A stretch of DNA of 64,000 nt, from the NCBI GenBank assembly GCA_949775045.1, contig OX459106.1:4335384-4399383 (forward strand), read 5' to 3'. Position numbers and translations under genes: made by a program. The stretch is from Metridium senile. Its lineage: Eukaryota; Cnidaria; Anthozoa; Actiniaria; Metridiidae. The notes beneath the pieces are model-generated. The model saw nothing but the letters and a program-made list of their open reading frames with translations. It was not told the DNA's origin and did not search any database. Shown here one piece after another: positions 10,860 to 21,360 of this stretch (positions are counted from its first letter, which is position 1; every line of letters starts with the position of its first letter).

Positions 10860-12710
10860 AATGGTGCAAAGCCCTCATTTGATCACCTGCACCACCAACA
10901 TCTAACAATTGTAAAACCTCATTCAGCTAATCAAGACTGTAATAATAGCACAGGGGGAAATGTTGGAACAGTTTGCACAATATTATCTAGAGTTAGAGAG
11001 CAAAGATTGGATTCAATGTCACGTGAAATAAGTAATTTTCCTCTAGAAAAACAATAGCTCTCATTTTGAGTACAACATTTTATTGAATAAATGCATTTGC
11101 ATTGGTGTCATCACAATTAAACTTCGTCCTTGTTTTACTACAATAAGATTTACTATTGAATAGATTATTAAGACTTACTCATGTTGTTGATTTGTGAGTT
11201 AAACCAATGTTTAACTGTTTTTCATTGTAATAGTTATTTGTTTTGCCGGTTTTTCGACCATCCAGGTAGCTGTAGTCTCTTCGTTTGTCGCTGCTAGGAC
11301 AGTTTCCTCAAGATTAGAAGGACAAGCGACGATATGCTTGCTGATTTCTTCGTTTCTTGGAGCTAAGACAGCTTCCTTACGAATGGAAAGCGTTTTGATT
11401 TGATAAATTGTCCATTTTGTTTATGCCTTCGTAAAATGGCCGCCTTGATTATTCAGCTTGTATGTCGCAAAGAATGCTGGGTGTTAGCTCCTCGCTTTCA
11501 AAATCTTCGACGCCGAAATGAAAGTCAGACGTCAGAATGACGGCGTTGCATTTTAAGACTCGTGCCGGCCAAAGGCCTGGGCACGAGTAAAAATCAACAC
11601 AATAAATTGTCGTCCCTAGAGATTGTATTGTTTTATTCAAGTAACTGATATTGTTTTCTGATTCTCTGTGTAAAAAATAAGACATTTGTAATAAACACAT
11701 TTGTAATCACTGGCAGTGATCGAGATATTTTTAGCACAACGGCAAACAGAAAAAAAATTGTGTTTAATCCTTCCTTTGCTTTCAAAATCCCCTTAGCAAC
11801 ATAGATTAATGATCCTTCTGTCCAGAGACCAGCAAAATTTTCACGGATCCCTAGTCAGACCTCACGAAATCATAAATATTGAACGATTTTCAACGACAAT
11901 TTTCCTTCAGATGATCTGTAATCTGTGACTAGCACTTAACGGACACCGATAACTTGGCAACCGGGCCTTCTTTTGTAAAACTCATTCTGATTGGACGACT
12001 GTATTCCATGGTTACCAATCATCCAATCCAAGAATTAAACACAATTTCTTCGACCATCGAAGACAAGCGATCTCGATCACGAGTGACCAGCCTTTCCATA
12101 TTTAAGTACAGGTGGGCAAACATTAAGAAAAAAAGCTCTAAAACGTTCAAAAACCACCCAGAATGACATTAAATAAGTTTAACAACAACACAGGATTGAA
12201 ATATTTTCAAATTTATTTCAATAAGAAATATCGATTTTTTCCTCACATATCTCTACTGTAAAAGTGATTTGCTTGGGCTGCCTGTGATCAAAGCTTTTAA
12301 TAATGTCGATAATTTATTCGAATAAAGCCTATTTTGAATAATTAATTACGGGCCGTAAGTTATTGTCCAAAAGGACAATAGAATTCTGTGCGATGCTTGT
12401 ATATTTTGCTAAATTCAATTAAACTTGTGAATTCAAACATCTAGAGGGATAAAAAAGAATAACTCACTGCAATTCTAGCAAATAAGTATATTTTACTTTT
12501 GCCTTTTCCTATAAGCATTTCGTTTACATTTCATTTAGAAAGTGTTTTAGAAAGGCTTTAAACTAGCATAGGAACGTGGCCGACACTCGATAAAATACAG
12601 AAATGTATACTGACATAAATGTCAAAAGGAAAAACATAATAAGGGCAAGATAATTATGTATATAATTTACACACGCATATACTCGTTAATTAGTATAGAT
12701 AAATGCATAT
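10860..12710. other. Gene-poor stretch with a small hairpin
   Basis: No supported gene. At 11558-11588, ACTCGTGCC and GGCACGAGT pair as a 9-bp stem around a GC-rich loop, a GC-rich repeat-like island in an AT-rich setting. The rest holds nothing I can name. Confidence 0.4.
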
Positions 12711-13288
12711 GAAATATGAAATAACTCCATGATATATTATATTCATATTACTAGCGGTTTCTACCAAACGTGAATTGCTGCTTCGAGCTGTCTACATAAT
12801 ATTCCACAGGCAGCCCAATCTCGGATATTAATCCAACATGTTCTCGGTTTAGAACTTCATAATGGAAGCATTATGTTTTTCATATTTTTTTGTATCAAAA
12901 TTACTCGTTCATAGTATATATTCACTGAAAAAGTGATTGAATATGATAATTGATTATAAATAAATACTTTATTATAAACCTGTCTTTGGTCATTTATTCA
13001 TAATAAATCCATTTACTGTACTATCGTTTCTCGAGTTATTTGGCCAAATTCCTACCTCTACTCTGCAGCTGCTTACCGTGATAATATGTCACAAACACAT
13101 ACAATCAAGATATAAAAAATATGGAAATATAACATAATATATATTTCAAAAAAAGTTGTCGGAAAATAAGCTACAGTGCATATTCTGAAAACTGGAAGAG
13201 GATATGGATGTCGGTAATATTGACATAATTTAATTCCTTGATTTATCACACTTTTTTGTAAATAAATATTTGTTTTATCATCTACCAA
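12711..13288. repeat. Duplicated 3'-flank segment (empty-site copy)
   Basis: This segment, from GAAATATGAAATAACTCC to TTTTATCATCTACCA, is closely matched by 50124-50662 plus 54825-54886, downstream of the ARM-TIR-SAM gene. The other copy is split by a 4.16-kb transposon. Here TTAA at 13230-13233 is uninterrupted, so this is the pre-insertion state. Its place directly before tandem unit A suggests it is the 3' flank of an older, lost array member. Confidence 0.85.
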
Positions 13289-13806
13289 GTAGGTAAAGCC
13301 GTTTGTCTACAACCAAGAGAGTATTAAATTAAAAGAAGGGGTCGAGGAATTGGTGCCAGTCATATATAGCGCGATTTATTTGGCAGCGACTTGTACTCTG
13401 GTTAGCGCAGCCATTCCAGGCGATGCTGTGATTACAATATCGGGAAAGTTTTATTGAAGACATTAAACTGATAAAAATACTGTAATATTTATTTGGTATT
13501 ATTGTTAAAATAAATAACTACTAAAATACACTATTGTTTTCAATAGTTTGACGTACATGCACCCTTAAATGTTCGTCGCTTTTAGATAATATGTTACGAG
13601 CCATTTCACCATAAGTGTTTTATTATTGACAAGCAATGAAGTGTACTTCCATTTGCTTATGGACCAATCAACATCTTTACTTCAGTGGCAACTTTACACT
13701 GATCAGCTACCATGTTAAACGTTGCTGTCAATCAATAACAACTCTTAAGGCCAGTGTTTCTATCATCACCTATTTCTAAAACTTGGAGCAGCTAACAGAT
13801 ATAATC

Positions 13807-14040
13807 ATGAGCTCTGAAAGTAGCAAAGTTGTGATAAACAGTGTCAATTCTGAGGTACAGGTCAATAGTAATGCAGTCAACCGCGGTGTTCAACCAGATG
13901 ATGGCTTATTCAACGACAATGTAGATAAACCTACAGCAGGAGAAGTTGCAAAGGAATCGGGAAAAAACTCGAAAGCGAAGAATGGCGAGAAGGATACTGC
14001 ACCACAACAATCGCCTACCTCATCGCCAGAAATACAATAA
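13807..14040 (+). pseudogene. Unit A: N-terminal exon copy, truncated
   Basis: ATG at 13807 opens MSSESSKVVINSVNSEVQV, matching SSESSKVVINRVNTEV in exon 1 of the intact gene. The frame then shares GEKDTA..QSP..SPEIQ. Exactly where the intact gene continues into a QEEEEQ stretch and the ARM region, unit A has a TAA. Upstream, the frame homologous to the intact gene's start is closed by TAA just before LEQLTD, so translation could only use the internal ATG. It could make a 77-residue acidic, disordered peptide, but is most simply a dead exon. Confidence 0.7.
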
Positions 14041-14719
14041 AATTGATAAAATAAAATTAAACCGACATCATTTGCAGTCTCGAAATGTTGACTTTACATG
14101 TAGCTTTGCCTTTGATTTTTGAAATCAGATATGTGACATTTGTTTTCAGAAAAGTTGTCCAGAAAGATCCACAAAGAAATCCGGAATATAGTAAAACGTT
14201 GTTAGGAATAACATATCATACATTAGTGAATTGTTCAGAACACTGTTCTTTCGCTACATTTTTGGCTTGTGCTATATTGCTAACAAGGTTTTGTTATCGG
14301 AATTATTTTGGACAAGTTTGTTATCACTGGTCACAATGAATGAAATCGTCGTTGCGTTCCATCGACCATGAAAAACACCTTGAAAGATCGAAGTCGTCAA
14401 CAAAGTTGGATAAATTTTATCGACAAAAGAAAACCTGACAACGCAATTGAAGCTACTGTAAAAATAACCTCTGCATGGAACTGCCATTTTACAATCTAAA
14501 ACAATAAATTACAGGTTTAAAGTTTTAAGTGAAGAAATCAGGCGACATAGTTTGTACTGTGAAATAAACGGACATGCGTGTTCAAAACATTTCAACCTTT
14601 GTGTTTTGTTAAAAAAAAGGTTTTGTAAATTAGGAAGAAAGAAATTTTAACGGTTTGATCAGCTTTTGAAGTTTATTTAACAAGCAATGCAACGACTTTA
14701 AGCTGACACAGAAAAGAAA

Positions 14720-15158
14720 ATGAGTGGACTGAACTTACAAAGAGTTCTAAAACGCGACGATGACATTGCAGCCGCTCAGCCTAGTCCAACTTCATGAATT
14801 ACCAATAATGAATCGTCATCTGCGAGTGCTATAAACGACCACAATGTAGCTAGTCGCATCATCACCCGAACTACTGAGCTTGCTGATACATTTGTGTTAT
14901 TGTTTAATGCTGTTAATGTCCTTAAAATCAACAAGGAAAAAGAAAAAAAATTTCATCATGTAAGACATTGTACGTACAAGTCAAAGTCTGATCTAATCGA
15001 TTCGTACTCCAAAGAAACAAATTATAATTTTAAGACAAAACTGGCCGAGTGTCTTGCCATATGATATTGGCTTTCCAAACGATTCGAAGTCATACTATCG
15101 AAGCTACAAGAGCTGTTTCCAGATTTTTATCATTTGTCAGAGAGAACGATGAGCCACT
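14720..15158 (+). pseudogene. Unit A: divergent ARM-like exon, broken
   Basis: ATG at 14720 opens MSGLNLQRVLKRDDDIAAAQ and meets TGA after an 11-base deletion relative to unit B. In another frame it continues RTTELADTFVLLFNAVNVLK and, after a further stop, LSKLQELFPDFYHLSER, ending at a good donor (CACT/GTAAGT). The pattern aligns with ETPELFEAFVKLYKAVTAIR and LYNKLVATFPKIL of the intact exon 1. It is therefore a distant paralogue of the ARM N-terminal cap, now disabled. Confidence 0.6.
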
Positions 15159-15655
15159 GTAAGTCTGCTGTTAAAAGTTTCTAGTTCTTAGCATGTCCGC
15201 TAATTAGTCACGCAATATCCAATATTGTAAATCATAATATAGTAACGCGTAGGTTTTAATTTTTACCTTTATTTATTAACCCTTATTTTTTATTTAATTA
15301 TTGATATTACTATATTATTGTTAATACCCTGGGGACCTGTTGTCTTTCTTGATTTAGTGTTCGTTGTATTTGGCTTTTGTTACAAACTGTCAGATTTGCA
15401 AACACCAAATAGAGAGATAGCTTTATCCTATGGTAGCTTTTGTTATTTTAAGGAAACGTTATATGTATAGGTTTAGTTTTTTACTAAAATAATTTTGACT
15501 ACAAATCAAAACGATTAGGCCTGATTCACATCGAGATAAGCATAAGCATAGTAAAGCAAAAGACACGCACAGACTCAGTGAATCGAAGCATTTCTCGACT
15601 AGGTGCGGCAAGAAAATACAAGTAGATTTTAGTTATATTTATTTTTATTGTTCAG

Positions 15656-15829
15656 AGTCGGTCCCAACTATTATTTAATACACTTCACGAAAAGAATATA
15701 TTGGAATTTGTCAAGTGTGTAGTGTTATATATGAAATTTACAAATGAGCTTGAAAGCTACTTCGATACTGAAATTTATTATCAATTACCCCAAGTGATAA
15801 AAATTGTATTTTGTAATAAAAATGAATAA
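15656..15829 (+). pseudogene. Unit A: terminal SAM-exon copy
   Basis: After a TTCAG acceptor the frame runs 57 codons to TAA and includes LHEKNILEFVKCVVLYMKFT followed by NELESYF. It aligns with LKEDFGLDDVCSVLKFTHEL plus EKL, the last SAM exon of the intact gene. The DNA also aligns (TTCACGAAAAGAA vs TTCACTTAAAGAA). The frame is open, but the unit lacks the preceding SAM exons, so a folded SAM domain is not expected. Confidence 0.6.
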
Positions 15830-17585
15830 TAATAAAATCACGAGATGTAAATGATAATAGTTATGATGTAATATAAATATATAAAAGAGGAAAGGCCTCG
15901 AATTAAAAGAAGCTGAGTCCAGAAAGGATTTGAACACACGGCCTTTCGTTATCTAGTCGACGGAGACTTCACATGAGAACAATTAAGTTTCCCAAAAAAT
16001 AAAAAAAACCCTATAGATGCAAGCTTTTAGCTTGCTGCATTTTGTCGTTGCATTTTCAGATTTGTCCTATACGAATATATATCTGGGCTTATTAAGGAGA
16101 AAGAACTTTAAACATATATCATATTATTATCAAATTTTGTTTAAAGTACAATACATTAAAAGAGCGAAACATATATAGTACTAAATAATGTTATGTTATG
16201 CTAACTCTATTGTTTTCTTATAATTATAATATTTGTACTCTATAGTACGTGTTTGTGAGTAATAATGTTTGTTAGTGATGATGATCTTGATGTAAGTATT
16301 ATCTTGGTGTTCTTAGGGTTTGGGTATTTTTGGAGAGTAAAGCTAATAAAAATAGACAGTTACTGCATCATGCAACATAATTTCCTTTCGTGACAATAGC
16401 CAGACTATATGCACTTCAAATATTGAACAACGCTTGATCCTTCAGCGCAAGCCTGCGTCATATCCGGTCTTTTTCCATTAACGAGAACAAGTCCGGATGT
16501 GCCGTAGGCTATATTATGTTGTTGAAGACCGAAATAGAAAGAATACGGAAAAAATAAACAGCGCTAGCTGTAACCTCAACTGCTATGGACATTCAGTATG
16601 ATGTGTTTGTTAGTTGTATCGTTTTTTCCTTCTATCCGATGAGGGAGCATTCTTCTAAAGCTATTTTTCTGGCTACCTGGCCTTCCCTAATCTCAGTTTA
16701 AAATGAGCAAGAGGAACCATGTAGGTAAAGCCGTTTGTCTACAACCAAGAGAGTATTAAAGTAAAAGAAGGAGTCGAGGAATCGCTCGAACCGTAATGTG
16801 CACCATTTGGTGCCATTCATAGAGCGCGATTTATTTTGCAGCGACTAGTACTCTGGTTGGCGCAATCATTCCAGGCGATGCTGTGATTACAATATCGGGA
16901 TAGTTTTATTCAAGACATTAAACTGAATAAAATACTATTTATTTACGTAGAATGTTAAATATGATTCAAATATGATGGTGTTTACTATCTAGATTCTTAA
17001 ATATCATTTCTATATATTTGCTATACCGGGTACATACCGCTGGAAAGGGTATGGTTGTTTGCCTTGCTGTATAAACAGGATATCCATTCTTCAACCAATT
17101 TAATTGATCTAGAAAGATCTAGAACTTTGAAAACAAGTTCTTTTTTAAAAGAAAAATTTCAACACATCGCCGCACCTTAAAGAAATACGACTTAAGTAAG
17201 ACCAATGTTTCAGTTTCTCTCGAATAGGATATGCCTTTTTGAACATGAACGTACTCACAATGGATTTTGTACAAATGTTTTGATAAAAGGCAAGCTGTTT
17301 GTGAAATTAAATCAAATTGATCGAGATCGAATGTTTTTATTTTAAAGGAGCACTGAATATCACAAAAATGTTATTATGACCATGTATTCTTTAAAACACC
17401 CTTTGAAATGTTCACATGTTTTTATACGTTGAATTGTTTGGACCAATCAACATCTTTACTTCAGTGGCAACTTCACACTGATCAGCTACCATGTTAAATG
17501 TTGCTGTCAATCAATAACAACTCTTAAGGCCAGTGTTCCTATCCTCACTTATTTCTAAAACTTGGAGCAACTAACAGATATAATC

Positions 17586-17819
17586 ATGAGCTCTGAAAGT
17601 AGCAAAGTTGTGATAAACAGTGTCAATTCTGAGGTACAGGTCAATAGTAGTGCAGTCAACCGCGGTGTTCAACCAGATGATGGCTTATTTAACGACGATG
17701 TAGATAAACCTACAGCAGGAGAAGTGGCAAAGGAATCGGGAAAAAACTCGAAAGCGAAGAATGGCGAGAAGGATACTGCACCACAACAGTCGCCTACCTC
17801 ATCGCCAGAAATACAGTAA
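17586..17819 (+). pseudogene. Unit B: N-terminal exon copy, truncated
   Basis: Nearly identical to the unit A counterpart, with a few substitutions (for example N to S and N to D) and the same premature stop after SPEIQ. That A and B share this stop implies it predates their duplication. Confidence 0.7.
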
Positions 17820-18489
17820 AATTAATAAAATAAAATTAAACCGACATCATTTGCAGTCTCGAAATGTTGACTTTTATACATGTAGCTTTGCCTTTGATTT
17901 TTGAAATCAGATATGTGACATTTGTTTTCAGAAAAGTTGTCCAGAAAGATCCACAAAGAAATAGAATATAGTAAAACGATGTTAGGAATAACATATCATA
18001 CATTAGTGAATTGTTCGGTACACTGTTCTTTCGCTACATATTTTGGCTTGTGCTATATTCCTAACAAGGTTTTGTTATCGGAATTATTTTGGACAAGTTT
18101 GTTATCATTGGTGTACGTCACAATGAATGAAATCGTCGTTGCGTTCCATCGACCATGAAAAACACCTTGAAAGATCGAAGTCGTCAACAAAGTTGGATAA
18201 CTTTTATCGACAAAAGAAAACCTGACAACGCAATTGAAGCTACTGTAAAAATAACCTCTGCATGGAACTGCCATTTTACAATCTAAAACAATAAATTACA
18301 GGTTTAAAGTTTTTAAGTGAAGACATCAGGCGACGTAGTTTGTACTGTGAAATAAACGGACATGCGTATTCAAAACATTTCAAAAGTTGTGTTTTGGTAA
18401 ATAAAAAGGTTTTGTAAATTAGGAAGAAAGAAATTTTGAAGTTTATTTATCAAGCAATGCAACGACTTTAAGCTGACACAGAAAAGAAA

Positions 18490-18941
18490 ATGAGTGGACT
18501 GAGCTTACAAAGAGTTATAAAACGCGACGATGACATTGCAGCCGCTCAGCCTATAAGTCCAACTTCATGGAGCAGTATCGGAATTACCAATAATGATCGT
18601 CATCTGCGAGTGCTATAAACGACCACAATGTAGCTAGTCGCATCATCACCCGAACTACTGAGCTTGCTGATACATTAGTGTTATTGTTTAATGCTGTTAA
18701 TGTCCTTAAAAACAACATGGAAAAAGAAAAAAAATTCATGATGTAAGACATTGTACGTACAAGTCAAAGTCTGATCTAATCGATTCGTACTCCAAAGAAA
18801 CAAATTATAATTTTAAGACAAAACTGGCCGAGTGTCTTGTCATATGATATTGGCTTTCCAAACGATTCGAAGTCATACTATCGAAGCTACAAGAGCTGTT
18901 TCCAGATTTTTATCATTTGTCAGAGAGAACGATGAGCCACT
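18490..18941 (+). pseudogene. Unit B: divergent ARM-like exon, broken
   Basis: Opens MSGLSLQRVIKRDDDIAAAQ and continues PISPTSWSSIGITNN, retaining the bases deleted in A. It then loses one A (AATGATCG vs AATGAATCG in A) and stops. A and B therefore carry independent frame breaks. It ends at the same CACT/GTAAGT donor. Confidence 0.6.
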
Positions 18942-19453
18942 GTAAGTCTGCTGTTAAAAGTTTCTAGTTCTTAGCATGTCCGCTAATTAGTCACGCAATA
19001 TCCAATATTGTAAATCATAATATAGTAACGCGTAGGTTTTAATTTTTACCTTTATTTATTAACCCTTATTTTTTATTTAATTATTGATATTACTATATTA
19101 TTGTTAATACCCTGGGGACCTGTTGTCTTTCTTGATTTAGTGTTCGTTGTATTTGGCTTTTGTAATTTCTGCACTTGATTACAAACTGTCAGATTTGCAA
19201 ACACCAAATAGAGAGATAGCTTTATCCTATGGTAGCTTTTGTTATTTTAAGGAAACGTTATTTGTATACGTTTAGTTTTTTACTAAAATAATTATGACTA
19301 CAAATCAAAACGATTAGGCCTGATTCACATCGAGATAAGCATAAGCATAATAAAGCAAAAGACACGCACAGATTCAGTGAATCGAAGCATTTCTCGACTA
19401 GGTGCGGCAAGAAAATACAAGTGGATTTTAGCTATATTTATTTTAATTTTCAG

Positions 19454-19740
19454 AGTCGGTCCCAATTATTATTTAATACACTTCACGAAAAGAATATATT
19501 GGAATTAGTCAAGTGTGTAGTGTTATGAAACTTACAAATGAGCTTCAAAGCTACTTCGATACTAAAATTCATTATCAATTACAAGCTTTTTGCTTGCTGC
19601 ATTTTGTCGTTGTATTTTTAGATTTGTCCTATATGAATATATATCTGGGCTTATTGAGGAGAAAGAACTTTATACATATATTATATTATTATCAAATTTT
19701 GTTTAAAGTACAATACATTAAAAGAGCGAAACATAAATAG
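19454..19740 (+). pseudogene. Unit B: terminal SAM-exon copy, frameshifted
   Basis: Same start as the unit A copy (FNTLHEKNILELVKCVVL), but a 4-base loss relative to A (TGTTATG vs TGTTATATATG) shifts the frame inside the last helix. MKLTNELQSYF is then in a second frame that runs to 19740. Confidence 0.6.
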
Positions 19741-20295
19741 TACTAAATAATGTTATGTTATGCTAATTCTATTTTTTTCTTATAATTACAATATTTGTAC
19801 TCTATAGTACGTGTTTGTGAGTAATAATGTTTGTTAGTGATGACGATCTTGGTGCAAGTATTATCTTGATGTTCTTAGGGTTTTTTTTTGGGGGGGGGGG
19901 GGGGGGGGAGAGTAAAGCTAATAATAATAGACAGCTATTGAATCATGCAGCACAATTTCCTTTCGTGACAATAATCAGGCTATATGCACTTTAAATATTG
20001 AACAACGCTTCATCCTTCGGTGCAAGCCTGCGTCATATCCGGTCTTTTTTCCATTAACGAGAACAAGTCCGGATGTGCCGTAGGCTATATTATGTTGTTG
20101 AAGACCGAAATAGAAAGGATACGGAAAAGTTAAACTGCGCTAGCTTGTAAAACTGCTATGGACATTCAATATGAGATATGTTTGTTAGTTGTATCGTTTT
20201 CCCCTTCTATCCGATGAGGAAGCATTTATATCTAGCTATCCTTCTGGCTACCTGGCCTTCCCCAATCTCAGTTTAAAATGAGGATGGGGAACCAA

Positions 20296-20664
20296 GTAGG
20301 TAAAGCAGTTTGTCTCCAACCAAGAGAATATTAAAGTAAAAGAGGGAGTCGAGGAATCACTCAAACCGTTATGTACATTTGGTTGAATTCATAGAGCGCG
20401 ATTTGTTTGGCAGCGACTTGTACTCAGGTTGGCGCAGCTATTCCAGGCGATGCTGTGATTACAATATCGGGAAAGTTTTATTCAATACATTAAACTGATA
20501 ACAATACTATAATATTTATTTGGTATTATTGTTAAAATAAATACCTACTAAAACACACTATTGTTTTCAACAGTTTGATGTAAATGCACCCTTAAATTAT
20601 CGTCGCTTTTAGATAATATGTTACGGGCCATTTCACTATATAAGTTTTTTATTATTGACAAGCA
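20296..20664 (+). promoter_or_regulatory. Conserved 5' flank of the ARM-TIR-SAM gene
   Basis: This block is kept in all three array members: GTAGGTAAAG, GAGTCGAGGAATC, GAGCGCGATTT, TTCCAGGCGATGCTGTGATT. Unit B replaces the central 20.5-20.64 kb portion but A and this copy keep it. No canonical TATA box is evident. Its position just before exon 1 makes it the likely promoter and 5' UTR; the exact start site cannot be read from sequence. Confidence 0.5.
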
Positions 20665-21360
20665 ATGAAGTGTACTTCCAGTTGCTTATGGACCAATCAA
20701 CATCTTTTCTTCAGTGTAAAATTGTCACACATCAGCTACCATGTTAACCTTTGCTGTCAATCAACAATAACTCTTAAGGCCAGTGTTGTTATTCTCACAG
20801 ACACTTATTTCCAAAACTTGGAGCAACTAACAGATACAGTCAAGAGCTCTGAAAGTAGCAAAGTTGTGATAAACAGAGTCAACACTGAAGTACATGTCAG
20901 AAGTAATGCAGACAACGGTGAAAACAACTCGAAATCGAAGAAAGGCGAAAAGGATACTGCAATACAACAGTCGCCTTCCTTGTCGCCAGAAATACAACAA
21001 GAAGAAGAAGAACAGAAAACTGTGTCAGCGACATTAAAAGAAACTGAAGAGAAGTTAAAAACCCGTCGACTCACCGATCCAGTTTTAGTGCGATTCTGTG
21101 ATGAAACACCGGAATTATTTGAAGCATTTGTGAAGCTCTATAAAGCTGTAACAGCTATTCGAAGGGGTTTTCATAACAAGGATTTTGTTTCTACTATCAC
21201 GGCCAAACTCAGTGATGTTGATGATATTTATATAAGTGGGGACCACCAATTGGGGAATTTGTTAGCTGCTTTAGGATTTGGTGAAGTCTGCAGGGATCTG
21301 TATAATAAACTTGTGGCTACTTTTCCCAAGATTCTTTCATATGATCGTAAAGAGGATCAG
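20665..21360 (+). CDS. Exon 1: N-terminal region and first ARM-like helices
   Basis: From ATG 20665 to donor CAG/GTTTGT. The only in-frame ATG upstream of the conserved LEQLTD block is MKCTSSCLWTNQ; units A and B have a stop in between, so the first about 50 residues may be 5' UTR read through by chance. The confident part starts at SSESSKVVIN. ETPELFEAFVKLYKAV and LYNKLVATFPKIL mark paired helices. Confidence 0.75.

Larger units (their letters stand above)
13289..16720 (+). repeat. Tandem unit A (3.43 kb) of the decayed TIR-gene array
   Basis: The unit begins GTAGGTAAAGCCGTTTGTC and ends just before the same sequence at 16721. It is colinear with unit B over most of its length. The start (about 13289-13450, including AGCGCGATTTATTTGGCAGC) also matches the sequence upstream of the intact gene at 20296. 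It contains three exon-like pieces, listed separately, and no TIR domain. Confidence 0.85.
16721..20295 (+). repeat. Tandem unit B (3.58 kb) of the decayed TIR-gene array
   Basis: A second copy of unit A, much more similar to A than either is to the intact gene downstream. Differences include about 500 bp of unrelated sequence near 16.94-17.44 kb, loss of a ~200-bp block present in A near 15.8-16.0 kb, and a poly-G tract near 19.89 kb. It ends at the repeated GTAGGTAAAG that opens the intact gene's 5' flank. Confidence 0.85.
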
